From: Bemisia tabaci
Taxonomy: Eukaryota; Arthropoda; Insecta; Hemiptera; Aleyrodidae
Reading direction: 5' to 3'
NCBI RefSeq assembly: GCF_918797505.1
Contig: NC_092797.1
Coordinates: 53,418,157-53,482,156, forward strand
DNA length: 64,000 nucleotides
Position numbers and translations under genes: made by a program. How positions within the stretch are numbered: position 1 is the stretch's first letter; the number at the start of each line of letters is the position of its first letter. A model generated the notes under the pieces. The model saw nothing but the letters and a program-made list of their open reading frames with translations. It was not told where the DNA came from and did no database searches. Shown here piece after piece: positions 1 through 12,105 of this stretch.

Positions 1-2293
1 ATCTCCATTTATTTATTGAGATAATATTCTGATTGATGTGGTGTCACTTTGACTTAACTGATGGTCATCAGGTTTTTGACATGCATCGAATTCAATTTCG
101 CAGAGAAAGTCTCACTTTCATCTACTTTTATATCTGAGAGTCGACCTCAGGGATGGGAAAAAGTGAGTGGGAGTTTGAAAATTTCAAGCAACTTTGCAAA
201 CTTGTGATATTATTATCATATATATAGTTGAGAAAAAAGCATAGAAAATTAATTACAAATATGTCTTTGGAGGTTCAGTAAATCCCTCTTTTGCTTGTTC
301 TTTTTCCTTTAATAAAATAATCCGTAATAATAAAATCCATAAACACAGCTAGGGATGTCCTCGAGGGAAGGTCCTCTCCAAAAACTGATGTCAGTTTGGT
401 GGTACCAGAACAGTTCAAAGCGTATTTAAGCGCTTAAAACATAGACTCTAAATAGGTCCTTGCCTCCAACGAAAAATCCCTAGCCACGCAAACGATTTAT
501 TCACACTTTAACGAATCGATATGCTAAATTTTTAAACATTTTAAACACATAACCACGTTTAAAAAAAAGTTTCAATTGGGGTCTTTATTCAAGGGAGCAG
601 TATTGCTGGTTTTCATGTACCACTAGCTCCTGCGATGAAAGTATTTTTTCAAAAAAAATAATAATAATGAATTTTATCAATTTTATGATTGGCTTAGAGC
701 GTCTACTTGGCATTGACTACGTCCATCACAAGTCGCGAGTGAAATGTATAAGTTATCCCGATCGAAAAAGCATCACGCACCACGAGACTACGAAAGAAAG
801 GAAAATATTTTTATGTGTCAGAGAGCGACGGTCACCTGCTTAAAAGCTTATTTAATATTTGACACCATTACTTAATTAACTAGTCCTAAATGTCGCATGA
901 TGTTGGTGGAGGCGCCTGGGAAAGTTATTTAAGCTCCGTCGACGAATTATGAATAATTCCTCAAATCCAACCTTGAGACGAACAGGCGTGTCAGGCCCAA
1001 TTTCATGCTGCTGACCCGAATTCTCCGGGAAAAATGATCGAATTGAAAAATGTCCAAAGTATGTGTCAGTCAGAGCTGTGTCTTGCCGCTATTATTTTTA
1101 CTATTACCACTGTAAAAATGGGAGGCAAAGTCTGATTGTGATTCGGAATAAATCCATTTTTGCCACGAGCGTTTGACCTTTAGCATTTCAATCGGACTGC
1201 ATTCAGCAGACAAGAACGAAGTTTTTGATGAGCTCTTTCAAAATCAGGTTTTTTAAAAGTAAATAGTCCAATTTGTATGCCTAGTTTTGGATAGTGTAAA
1301 ATAATTTTGGTTCCTCTCTGCAAAATTTAGAGGTATAGAGTCTATATTGGGCTATGGGACAATAAGAAGAATGGGTGGGTGATTGTGTGATGTTGATGGT
1401 CAAATTCTCGTAGCTGCTCTGATTTTATTCAAAATCATAATTCCAATGAAAGATGTGACTAATGTTAGCTGAGATCAGTAAAAAATGTAATTATTTATCT
1501 GTTATTTGTAATTCTACTAGTTATCTCTATCAGGAATGATAGGAACGCGGGCCACTGATGGCATACACTCTTTTGGAGAGATAATAAACGAACGCCTTAT
1601 GAAGTAAACATGTAGTCATGTGTAGTAAAACATGAAGTTAAGGTGGCCATCACTGCGGTATATGCGGAATGATGCGAATAAAGTAACTTTTACATCTTCT
1701 TTCCATTCGTCGACGTCATAAATATCTACCATTCCCGAACCCCTCCCCTCCTTAATGTATGCCGCGGGTGTTTAAATCAGAATGAAATCGCCCAATTGTC
1801 CAGCGATGAATATCTTGATGCCTCAATAATTGCACACTCATGAAAACGTCCACTCAACGCGGGAATTTGCATTTAGCCAACTGCTGACTTACTCTGCGTT
1901 GTCGATTAGTCAGGAATACCCAGGAATATCGTGAATACTGAGAATGCCGTGAAGCAGGTTAATATTTGTATGAAATTTGTTTCGTCGCTGCATTCGTGGA
2001 CTTTAAACTAAGCGGGGGAAAATGAGTGCGTACACGAGCATTGCGACTCTAGGGCCGAGTCCTAGGATGACGTTACCAAGATTCTGGGTAGGTATCAGCC
2101 CCAAAAGTGCAGGACTAGACACTAATCCGGGCTGGTTACCCTACGTAATCTAGGTAATTCAATTTACCTTCCTCTCTTTGCATGGATACCAGAATGCTTT
2201 CACAGATCATGCAAAAGAATATTGACTTGCAGTTTAGACGGAACTTCTTCAAACCATATAGGTTGATCCAAGGGTGGGCGTAAGAAGCGCATG
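1..2293. other. no gene or repeat recognised
   Basis: AT-rich sequence without long frames or inverted ends that I can pair. Confidence 0.5.
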
Positions 2294-2311
2294 CCCCCCC
2301 CCCCCCCCCCC

Positions 2312-2939
2312 GTTCGCTTTAAAAAAGAAGAAAGAAGAAAGAGGAAAGGAACGGTGGGAAAAAGAAGGAAGGGCGAAGAAATTTGGTAATTATTCGTGAC
2401 GAAATTGACTCAAATTGCATGTAAAATGCTTCAAAATGTTGAAAATTATCTGGGGGAATCCTCCCGGGCTTCCTCCTCCACCCCTCCCCCCCCCCATTTG
2501 CAATGCCTAGATCCGCCTTTGTCTTCATATAAAAAAGTGGGTGAATTTCAAGCAGGAACCTTCATCGTAAGATGTCACGTTGGGAAGAAAATACAAAAAG
2601 AACATTCTTGGCGCAAACCAGAGGTCACCGGTTCAGAATGGCAGAAAATTGATACCTTGGTAGTTTATCAGCCGATTTGGATGAAACTTATCAGGGATTC
2701 CGTGGGTTTTTGGCACGAAACTGTAGAAATAATGTCGGTATTCGATGACGTGGAACTGGCTCATCGCGAAGTGATGCATGAGGAATGCTTTGAATTTGAA
2801 CTTCCACCGTTACGTCGCATTCCGCGGTAGGGTCTCAAAAATCCTCGGGAATGGTTAAACGTGTGGATTGGTCTTCCCTGTTATCACCACTTTATGGGAA
2901 TTTTATTAATTTTACATTTTCTTCTCATCGTAATCCATA
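2312..2939. other. intergenic; 144-codon frame not supported
   Basis: The frame at 2396-2830 begins in low-complexity sequence and continues through GGATGAAACTTATCAGGG, a phrase common in arthropod repeats. I see no domain. Confidence 0.4.
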
Positions 2940-2947
2940 GTCGACGG

Positions 2948-3422
2948 CATAGGCGTAGCTAGGCCATTTTGCTGGGGGGCGCACTTGGGGGGTATGGAAT
3001 ACCCCCAGGTCAGCGGGGGGTCCGGGGGGCCTCCCCCGGAAAATTTTTGAAATTTTAACTCTATTTGAGCGCATCTCGAGGCACTTGTGGCGTTAATCTT
3101 CCTTCAATTTCTGCATAAAATTCACCCAGTTTTATGCATTTTAAGGTTAAAATACTTTGAAATTGTTGCATTCAACAGGTTATTCCATTTATTTTCTCAC
3201 TTTTAACCACTCATTTGTGTGAAAATTGCGAAATAAATGTTTAGTGAATGCCAGAATCATGCCAGAGGCATCCTCTCACGGGCCACGGCGACAGAGACTT
3301 ACCGTTAAAGATGGTGTTTTTGCACCATCCAGAATTTCTGGGGGGGGGCCAGATGATACTATTTCCAATTTTGGGGGGGGCCAGGCCCCCCCTGGCCCCC
3401 CCCCCCCCTTCCTACGCCACTG
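2948..3422. mobile_element. hAT-like element K with exact 8-bp duplication
   Basis: It starts CATAGGCGTAGCTAGG and ends CCTACGCCACTG. GTCGACGG flanks both sides exactly (2940-2947 and 3423-3430). The interior has G/C-rich blocks such as GGGGGTCCGGGGGGCC. The Gly/Pro-rich frames across 3226-3547 are shadows of these runs. Confidence 0.85.
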
Positions 3423-3434
3423 GTCGACGGTAAG

Positions 3435-3784
3435 GGAGGATATGGATTCGATCGACATGAATCGATTGAAAAATAATAACGTGAACCGATCGACGTGATT
3501 TGATCGATGCACGCGTTTGTCGATCGATTCACCGGTTTTCCAAACAAATGACGGATTTGTCGATCGATTGACGTATTAGTCGATCTATTGACAGATTTGT
3601 CGGTCGATTTACGGATTTGTCAGTCGATTAATGGGTTTTTCGATCGAATCATGGAGATTGATTTACGTTTTAACTTTTCGCTTTAACCGACCGGGTTTTT
3701 TGACAATTTATCCATCAAATCGGTTTCGATCGATTCAAGTTTTCATTTTTCAATCGATTCATGTCGATCGAATCCCTACCCTCC
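3435..3784. repeat. CGATCGATT foldback with short tandem units
   Basis: Arms GGATTCGATCGACATG (3444 on) and CATGTCGATCGAATCC (ending near 3775) are inverted. Between them, units like ACGGATTTGTCGATCGATT repeat about every 21-22 bases from about 3515 to 3640. Confidence 0.75.
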
Positions 3785-3794
3785 GAAGGTAATG

Positions 3795-4168
3795 TGGACG
3801 TATTTATGCTAAAAGGAACTATGTGCAAGTGGAAAAATGGAGTGTGCTCGTGGTGAGCTGAATAAGAAACAATGTAAAAGTGGACATAGTTCCTTTCGAG
3901 AAAATGGAAAAGCGAGATTTTACATTAAGTCAAAAGGAACTCGCTAACTGCGCTAACCCGTGAGCCACGGACATGTGACGAGAGCCTTGTGGTCAGGGCT
4001 CATGAGTTAAAGCGCCCCGACGACGAGCTCGTCGTTGTCGTCGAGCCCGGTCGTCACCAATGACGTCACTGGCGCTTCAAAATTCCCATTCATTCTTATG
4101 GCCCTCAACTACCGATCACAATCCAACTTTCCACTTGCACATAGTTCCATTAATCATAAATACGCCCA
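3795..4168. mobile_element. family G element, copy G1, uninterrupted
   Basis: TGGACGTATTTATGC with GGAACTATGTGCAAGTGG at the left mirrors CCACTTGCACATAGTTCC and AATACGCCCA at the right. It serves as the empty-site reference for F3 in G2. Confidence 0.8.
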
Positions 4169-4609
4169 GGTGATATGAGTGCTTTTCTCAGAACAGGTCG
4201 ACTACACCGTGAGTCGGGAGATCGGAAATCTTCGAACTGGACATGCAAAGTGCGAGCCGCGTTTCGTCACTTTGAACGTTTCAATTTGCCGCCTGTTTAT
4301 CCATCGTAACGGACGAGAAGGACACCTGCTTTGTGCCTTCTGTTCTGACATGACATCTCGCCGAGTTCGCCCCGTCCCCGTCACGAGAGCATCGATGACG
4401 CAAAATTGATAACGCTACGGCCACACGTCACGAACTTGTTCTTTTGTTCGAGTCCCCTTTCGATCTTGGTTGAAGTGATGAATTTATTGGTTTCAAAATG
4501 GAGTAACTTCAAAATTGTATTGTTCTGGGCCCGAATTTCGTCGGAAAAACTGGGGACCAGCGTGCTTAAATGTACTTAGGTTTAGGCATAATCGCACTTA
4601 AGTCCATTT

Positions 4610-4997
4610 GGACAGCATTTTGAAATAAGGAAGCACCGAATCATAAGGTATAGGACTCATTTTTGAAACAGCATATCGACGGTGTAAGTCGGCAATCACA
4701 TAACTCGTTTGCGGTGTCTGAAAATCTCCGCCTCTAAATTATTTTTTTAAAAGCGAACTAATTCACATCATTCTGTGGAATTTATGCCAAATTTTCTTGC
4801 ACAGAGAAGAAAAATCACGGCAGTTTTAAAGAATTGCCGTTGAGTAGTTTTCCGTTCAAAAATAAAGTATGACAGGAAGTCTGCGACGTCGAAAACCGAG
4901 TAATGTGATTGCCGACTTACACCGTCGATATGTGACATTGGTTTCCCTATGCAGAAAGCTGCCTTTATGGATATTGGTTCCTTATTGCAAAATGTAA
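4610..4997. mobile_element. family I element, copy I1, split by H1
   Basis: GGACAGCATTTTGAAATAAG and the mirror TTATTGCAAAATGTAATCC are family I ends. H1 interrupts the middle. Joined flanks would read GAAACAGCATATGTGACATT, as in intact copies. Confidence 0.65.
4673..4931. mobile_element. family H MITE, copy H1, inside I1
   Basis: ATATCGACGGTGTAAGTCGG mirrors CCGACTTACACCGTCGATAT. ATAT at both ends may be target duplication or terminus, since it is self-complementary. Confidence 0.8.
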
Positions 4998-5086
4998 TCC
5001 ATTTGGCTGGCGGTGAAATTTCAATTCATCAACGAATGTACGAATTTTTGCATTTCGGTGCTGAAGAGCCGTCAAAATTAAAGAAA

Positions 5087-5249
5087 CAGTGACGCGAGTA
5101 TGATCGATTAGCGATATTTCTTTATTTGAAACTGTGGTAAAAAATCGATTATTAAGATGTTTGTACTGTGTACACCCTGTTTATCGATCCTTTTCCATAG
5201 GTATAAATGGCAGATTAATCGATATATCGCAAAGCACGCTACCCTACTG
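5087..5249 (+). mobile_element. family C element, copy C1 (hAT-like)
   Basis: It opens CAGTGACGCG and closes ACGCTACCCTACTG around a CGATATTTC ... TTTATCGATCCTTTTCC interior. Flanks TAAAGAAA and TGAGGAAA agree at six of eight bases. Confidence 0.7.
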
Positions 5250-6016
5250 TGAGGAAATTATAATTATAATTCACAGTGCTAGTTTTAGAATTGCTAAATC
5301 GTTCGATATGGTTAATCTATCTACTTGTATGCGGCCGGTCTAAATAAGGGGTTTTCATCTACGTAGACAAGATTTTCAGAAAATCTTTTTTTTTTTTTTT
5401 TTGTCGGGGAGAAAATCGAGCTTCGAAATTCGACGGAAATTTTTCTCTTGATTCCTGAGTAATTAACACCAAGCTGTCTTAAAAGAATGGCTAATCCTCG
5501 TTATTACATGTTGTATTTTGTGTAATTTTCCGTTGCCCCTTTAGGACCACTCTCTAAAAATTTCGCCCAAAGATGCCTGTAAAATTGTTTTGAATAAATA
5601 ATATAGTAGCATAAAGCTAACATTTTGTAACTGCGTAATCGAGATACGTGGTTTCATAATAGTACTGCGCCGATAAAAAATATCCAGTAATGGCTTTAAT
5701 TAAGTTAGCAAGGGTGACCCGGCGCAATTCACGATCAGGCAGCGCAAGCCACAGGTCCTCGCGTAACCTTGAACTAACAGAAATGGTGCTCTCCGGCAAT
5801 TAAGCGCTCTATGACTCTCAGATACCGCCCTCGGATTGACGCTTCTGCAACGCTGGTCATACGTTATTTAATTCTAGTCCGCAATCTTAAGACACAGGCA
5901 TGTCCATTCTGCGCAGACACAATTCGCTATCAATTTCGCCGGCGCCTTGATGCCATGTTGACCTGCGAAAGTCGATTATAAAAGCTCAAAAACACGTATT
6001 CTGAAAGGCGACGCGA

Positions 6017-6202
6017 CGCAGAGTGGATCGAGTCAGCTGGAGAGGTCGGACAAAATTTGGAAACTTTGAAAGCTTTTTACTCCGTTTACACAAAACTTTA
6101 AGGTTTTAAAAAATGGTTCCATTGGTTTCCTGGTGAAATTGTCTTCCAGAAACACCCCTCAAAATGTAAAATGTGACGAAATAAACATCAAAATGTGCAG
6201 TT

Positions 6203-6244
<42 letters not shown>

Positions 6245-6281
6245 ATGTCCAATCTCTCTGATTGACTCGATCCACTGTGCG
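6017..6281 (-). mobile_element. family D element, copy D1, with internal poly-A run
   Basis: Ends are CGCAGAGTGGATCGAGTC and GACTCGATCCACTGTGCG. The interior matches D2-D4 in reverse. An A run of about 34 bases (6208-6241) sits where other copies read TTTTGACCAAAACTGC. Confidence 0.85.
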
Positions 6282-6735
6282 ACGTTCTAGGTATCGAAAT
6301 TATTTTCATTAAAAGAAAAGCTAATTGGGACTATTTTTTAAAAATTTAATGATCTTTCAGCAAAATAGGATGGAAATTTGGCAATATTGCTACTATGGTA
6401 GAGCTTGATCCATCCGTTGCAGTCCCACGCCACCAAGCGTCAGAGACTTTAACGCTCGGATATAAAAGTAAGACAAGTAAGATCACGCGTGACATATACG
6501 AGTTCCGTGATAAGGATCAAATAAATATTCCGCTCCATTTTTCTAAGTAATGGAGCTTTTGGGTACATCGAGAATTTCGGGTATGTCTGTGTACACAAAC
6601 TTTTGCGAGAGACAGAATGGTGCTACCAGGTTCCTATTACGTCAACTCCAAAGCTCAAAAAAGTTCTAAAATGTGAGACCGCACTAAAGAGGTCCCCGGA
6701 AATAGCGACATCCGGTATTTGTTCTCGTAGAACAA

Positions 6736-7001
6736 GTCGACGGTAAAACTGCAAAAACGTTTATCTCGGTTTTTAAGGATGGAGAATATACGTGTCATAA
6801 TTTATATTCTGAGTGAAAAAATTCTCGACGTCATTTCTTGATAATTTTCCTTTTTTTTATTTTTTTTTTATCTGTGTAAGAAATATTTTGTGGAAATTTT
6901 AGTGATTGTGTAGATCCGTTCTCCTTTGATGATATAAGCTGCGATCGTAAATTTTGCGATACTACAAACAAAGTACGCGTTTTAGTAGTTTCACCGTCGA
7001 C
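6736..7001. mobile_element. family H MITE, copy H2
   Basis: GTCGACGGTAAAACTGC on the left and TAGTTTCACCGTCGAC on the right, with the TATCTCGGTTTTTAAGGA interior. Confidence 0.7.
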
Positions 7002-7985
7002 AATGTCTTGACTGTACGAGAGTCTAGGTAATTCAGTCAAAATTTCAAGACAGGAGAAGGATCAAAAAGATCTTCAGAGTTGACACTATGTTAAAGAACT
7101 CTAGGTCACTATGTGTCACGAAAGTAATTTGTATTCAAAAATCAATGTGTGTGGTGTTTGTATCGGGCCTGGTCATGTATCGATCTCATAATGTATTATA
7201 TCAAAATATTGTAATGAAATATCATTACTGCACAGAGAATTTAACTAAATCAGTAAACTTTCTCTAAAAGCAGCAGTGTACCTCAATTACGGTCTTAATT
7301 GTAAGAGTTTTTTTTATGAGCTCGAAAGTTTACCTCAGAGAAAAGTGGTAGTGGGACTTATCTATGGCGCCATCGTGTGCGAGGCAAAATTTTACATAGA
7401 GCCGGATCATTTAATCTAGAATCCCCGCAACATGCAAAGAGCTCCATTATTAGTTGCCTCAACGAACTCGGAGACCAATTTTGCAATCATCATTCGGCGT
7501 TAATTGTTTTCCATGCAAAATCTAGCGACAAAAAGTGCGGAAAGGTATTGCGTAAACGAGTCGCATATCGAGTATGAAACTTTGCTTACTGACCCACGGA
7601 TTTTCACGACCATCCGGTCGCCAGGTCCTCCGGGTGAGGCAACGCATCGGCAGGTTTGACAGCGCTTGTTTTCTCTCATTAGCTTCGTTCTTGCACTAGT
7701 TGCTTTCAGTTTAATCATATAATCGCCGAGTCAAACGCGGGACTTGCCCTGAAAAAACAGAAAAGGGATCTAGTAAGATCTCCCTGCTTTACTTTGATAG
7801 GAGCAATGAAGTTCTTGCGTATGCCGCCGGGAATTCCGATTTAATCATCTAATTCCGCTGTGAAATTTCGCGGAATATAAGTCGATGCCGCTGATTCCGC
7901 AAATAAGTGGTTGAATCAAAAATACCTGCAGCATGCAAAAACTCCTGGAAACAGCCCATTTGATCACGAAGAAAATCTGCACATA

Positions 7986-8238
7986 CTGCCGTGCTAAGGA
8001 AGAACGCCGTATAAACATTCGAGAGTTGCCAAATTTCCCTCGATAAAACATGTAGTTTTGACAACATTCATGCATATTTTCCTTGAAATTTTCAGATATT
8101 AAGAGGTAAAATTCCGTATAGAATTGTCTGAAAATTGTGGAAAATAATATTCACAATTTTCTCAGTCAATTCGGTCTTTATCGGAAGAGACTTGGCAAGG
8201 TCTGAAGGCTCATACGGCTTTCTTCCTTAGCATGGCGG
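7986..8238. mobile_element. family A MITE, copy A1
   Basis: It is bounded by CTGCCGTGCTAAGGAAG on the left and its mirror CTTCCTTAGCATGGCGG on the right, with the family interior (GAGAGTTGCCAAATTTCC, then TTGAAATTTTCAG). Flanks CATA and TACA no longer match. Confidence 0.85.
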
Positions 8239-8900
8239 TACAACCCTCGACTATTTCAACCATGTTCAAGCAAAAGTCCGATTGAACCAAGAGTGCTTTT
8301 TCTCGTCAAATTTTTACGAGTCTGGACATTAAATTTAAGAGACTCTTTTTTTCAGCGCAGGGTTGACTCGCGGGGTCCAAAAGGCAAAATGAGCAAAGTA
8401 AGCAGTAACGACTGGTTTAAAAAGTATTTTTTAAGAAACTTTTGGTTTACCGGGTCCTTTCGGGTTTTAATGAATTCAGCCCCGAGTCGTCGGGTGAAAA
8501 ATTCGATTAAAATTTCTAAGCCACGGAACAGGTGGATGGGCTCGGATGGAAGAAACCTACATGCTAATTGAAGGTTCCGCGTTTGGTCCACATTCATATC
8601 ACTTTCACCGGGCCGGCTCGTGTTGTACTTTCATTGCCAACCGTCCGCGAATTTCGGCGGTTACTCCGCGACGCACGGCGCGAAGGTCTCCCCCCCCCCC
8701 CCCCCCCCCGGGATCGCGTTGACCGCGGAGTCTTTTACGATTTTGTGGTCCGAACCTCGACAAGGTAAAACTGTCGAATCCCTCGAGTTCAGTGGCGAGG
8801 CGTGAATGATCGATCAGCGATATTTCCCCATTTGAAGCTGTCGTGGAGAATCGATTGTTACGGTATCCGCTGAGAACACCCTGTTTATCGATCCTTTTCC

Positions 8901-9069
8901 CATAGAGTACATAGAGTCGTAATGTAAGGAGTCGTATGTGAGTCGTAATGGAGAGCTGGCGCCACTTTTAAGCATTTTCCATGTCCCGAATTCCGAGACT
9001 CCTGTGTGACGCCGGGTCACTTTTTCGATACATAATCGATTGTTTGCGATTGTACCCGGCCATCCGATG

Positions 9070-9103
<34 letters not shown>

Positions 9104-9258
9104 AGGAGATAGGAATTACCACGTATTCCACACGGCCATTTTGGATTGAAAATGTATCGAAAAAGCGACCCGAACTCGGCGCACACCGGGCTCGGAATTC
9201 GTCGAGCAGAACATGGCGCCAGCCCTCCCATTTACATTACGACTCTACGTACTCTATG
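8901..9258. mobile_element. CATAGAG foldback element with exact 8-bp duplication
   Basis: The left arm CATAGAGTACATAGAGTCGT mirrors the right arm ending CGACTCTACGTACTCTATG. CCTTTTCC lies at 8893-8900 and again at 9259-9266, an exact 8-bp duplication pointing to hAT-type insertion. It carries an (ACA)n microsatellite and an inner GGCGCCA repeat in both arms. Confidence 0.85.
9068..9104 (+). repeat. (ACA)n microsatellite, about 12 units
   Basis: An uninterrupted ACAACA run lies at the centre of the inserted foldback. It produces poly-Thr and poly-Cys/Val shadow frames on the two strands. Confidence 0.95.
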
Positions 9259-9720
9259 CCTTTTCCGTGGGTATAAATGGCGGATCAATCGATATATCGC
9301 AAATCACGCCATACCATTTGTATCGATCCTTTTCCGTGGGTTTAAATGGCAGATCAATCGATAAATCGCAAATGACGCCACGCCAGGGTAGAAAAACGTA
9401 ACTGGGACCTGCACTTTCACGTGCGTGTGATTGGACGAGGTTTCTCGATGGTAAAAGTCTGGAACCTCGTTACTTAATTTGCGTGGCAAATTTTTGGCGA
9501 CTCGTAATTTTTTACGGAAACTCGGGCAGTGTTTGGCGAAAGGGAACGGCCTTTTCTGAGGAAAGAGGGGTCTGCTAAAGTGAATATTTATCCTCATACA
9601 GACTATATTCTGAGAGCGGAAATTCAAACCTGGCGAACCATCATACGATGTTATGTTATGTGCTTCTTCATGTGTAAATTATGTATTTATTGGACGTATA
9701 CACCTATACGACGTATCTAT

Positions 9721-10022
9721 TGGACGTATTTATGCCAAAAGGAACTATAAGCATGGGGTTTGCATGCACTGGAAAAAAACACATTGGATCTTGAGTCCAG
9801 ACTCTTAAAAACATCGACAAGAAAAAATACTCTTGATTCAATCCTATTAAGCTTAAATCAAGAACCAAATCTCTTAATTTGAGCGGATTTCCTTTTGATT
9901 TAAGCTTAAATCTGATTGAATCAAGAGTCCTTTTTCTTGTCAATGTTTTCAAGAGTCTGGACTCTAGATCCAATGTGTTTTTTCCAGTGTGGGACAGAGT
10001 TCCTTTCAGCACAAATCTGTCC
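9721..10022. mobile_element. family G element, copy G3, split by a family F element
   Basis: The ends TGGACGTATTTATGCC and CACAAATCTGTCCA match G1 and G2. F1 occupies 9767-9989. Confidence 0.7.
9767..9989. mobile_element. family F palindromic MITE, copy F1
   Basis: It begins CACTGGAAAAAAACACATTG and ends in its mirror AATGTGTTTTTTCCAGTG, with paired ACTCTTGATTCAATC blocks inside. TG flanks both ends. Confidence 0.85.
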
Positions 10023-10099
10023 AACTAACTAACGAGCAGACCCTTTGTTTCTCCGAAGCTTGGTTCCCACTCACTAAGTGCTCACGCCAAAATCCAAAA

Positions 10100-10160
10100 A
10101 ATGTCAGATCTCGAAAATAAAATAATAATAATAATATTTATTAGACAAGGAATACAATCA
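10100..10160 (-). repeat. ATT-rich tail, possible 3' end of a LINE or retrocopy
   Basis: On the minus strand, CCTTGTCTAATAAATATTA runs into a (TTA)n and TTTTA tract. That looks like a retroelement 3' tail, but no reverse transcriptase frame is attached. A similar (ATA)n tract lies at 60922. Confidence 0.3.
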
Positions 10161-12105
10161 TACAGAAAATTAGATTAAACCGCAGAATCCAAGAGAAGCA
10201 CGAATTTTAAGGTCATCAAATTTAATAAAAGAATAGAATCATGACATTTAATGAAAATGTAAGAACACAATCATGCGCGACGCAACAATTCCTGGTCTTT
10301 ATTTTCTTTGCGGAGAAATAGGTTGAATTTATTATTTCGATTGCCCAAGTATACGAATACGCATCCATAAAAGCTATGATGACTCATATTCGAGTGAACT
10401 CACACATTCGATTTTATGGAAGGAATTTTAATTACTCCTTCACGATTTAAAGGCGGCTTGGCACCTCGGCTTAAATTACACTGAGTGGTAGCATCTTTGT
10501 GGATTGAATAACCCCATTAAGATTTAATTGTTTATTTCGAGTTAGGTTTCATTATTGCGCGATGTCTCGGGTTTTAGAATGTTACTAACAAACCTTAGCT
10601 ATCTCAACATTTGAAATGAGATGATCTCACAATTATTTAGCAGTTATTTTGGCAACGTCGCTGACGGGTGCATGTTTGTCTCCCGGGTTGGTGTCGTTGC
10701 AAATGCCAAGGCCCTTGAAAAAAGACCCGCCGTCTAAGCTCTGTTACGAAATTCCAAGACTGAATTTCTCATTTCGGGTGAAATTTTAGTTCTGATATTA
10801 TTAAGAGGAAAAACGAGTTTCACGAATATATTTTTAAAATGAGATGTGCTCAAATCAATTAAATACGTATAATACGCTTGAACGTGCGATATATGGCTCG
10901 GATTTCTCGCTGACTAATTTCTTCTTATGCTTTATTTTTATTTTATTTTTTCAGACACCTAACCGTAATACAATCGCAAACATTAACTAATAAATAACAA
11001 TTTGAATGTCTGTTAATTTACAAAGAAAATGCCTAATAAATTCCAAATTAGAATTTATTGCTTACTCCTCTTTTATAATATAAAACAAGAGGGAATATTC
11101 AGGAACATCTGCACGCTGATTATTCTAAAGGACTACCTAAGTTAGTACGATCATCAGTCTGCTTCGCGGATGGCAAGCGTTCAGAGCTACGCCGCCTATC
11201 TTCTTTGCCTCGCGTTTGAGTCTCCGTCAGATATGATTTTTTAAGTGAATCACGCGGTACTCAAGTTTGATTGGACGATTATACGAGATTTTTCTCGGAT
11301 GTTACTTGCTCCGGTAGTAAGAACTTAAATCAATCGAAGATGTGTGCTTCAGCGGACTGATTATTAAAAATTATAGACAAAGCGATAGACAAAGGAAACA
11401 GAGAGGAAAAGAAATGATTCTACCGCGGAAGCGGGTGGTTATAAAGATCAAAGGAGGCAAATAATGGTAACTCACGGGAGTCACGGGAGGCCCCATCATA
11501 TTCAGTATATCATGCCCCTCCCCCCATCTTAGTCTATAACAACCATCCGTTTCAACCACAAGGATCGCTCCATTTTTCGTTTTTCTTCTTTATATACAGC
11601 TTTGTCCATCAACTTCAAAAATTAGCTCGCTGATAGATTTGAGATGATTCTGATTGAATCCGTCCTTATGAGTGTTGTGTACGATCTCGAACAGATAAAC
11701 TAAATGAATCAGAGTGCTCGAGACCTTCAGTATAATAAAACTCTCGTTTTAAATGGATCAGTTTCACTCCCCTATACTTTGCCAAACCTTTTTTAAAAGC
11801 AGCTTAACTAACCCCCTCCCCCTTATTTCCTTAATAAATTACGCTAGACTGTGAGTGTACTTGTGCCCCCTCCTCAAGAGATTAAGTAAAATGAAAAAAT
11901 TAAATATATTTTTTTTTTCTTTAAAAAAAAATAAATGAAAAGTGGCGGGTCTTTCCATTGATCACATAGATTCACTAAGAATAAATACATCCACTAATAG
12001 ATATGCTCCTCTTAAGATGACCCACTGCACATGTTCTGCTTTCGCTTGGCTCAGTCTATTTATTCGTTTTCTCTATTTTAGTTCGTTACTGTATCAATTT
12101 CGCAG
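10161..12105. other. intergenic apart from B1
   Basis: AT-rich, no supported frame or RNA. Confidence 0.45.
11353..11629. mobile_element. family B MITE, copy B1
   Basis: The left end is CGGACTGATTATTA with ATAGACAAAGCGATAGAC. The right end mirrors it up to AATTAGCTCG. Flanks are CAG and CTG. Confidence 0.8.

Larger units (their letters stand above)
5250..7985. other. intergenic apart from D1 and H2
   Basis: Nothing recognised at 5250-6016, 6282-6735 and 7002-7985 beyond short T and A runs. Confidence 0.45.
8790..9386 (+). mobile_element. family C element, copy C2, interrupted and internally duplicated
   Basis: The left end CAGTGGCGAGGCGTGAATG and the right end GACGCCACGCCAG bound it. It is split by an inserted foldback (8901-9258). 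The segment TTTTCCGTGGGT...TCGATATATCGC is then present twice (9259-9312 and 9329-9372). Confidence 0.75.

Noticed and set aside
2396..2830. 144-codon plus-strand frame
   Set aside because: No domain, starts in low complexity, and contains phrases typical of arthropod repeats.
3226..3547. Gly/Pro-rich frames on both strands
   Set aside because: Explained by long G and C runs in element K.
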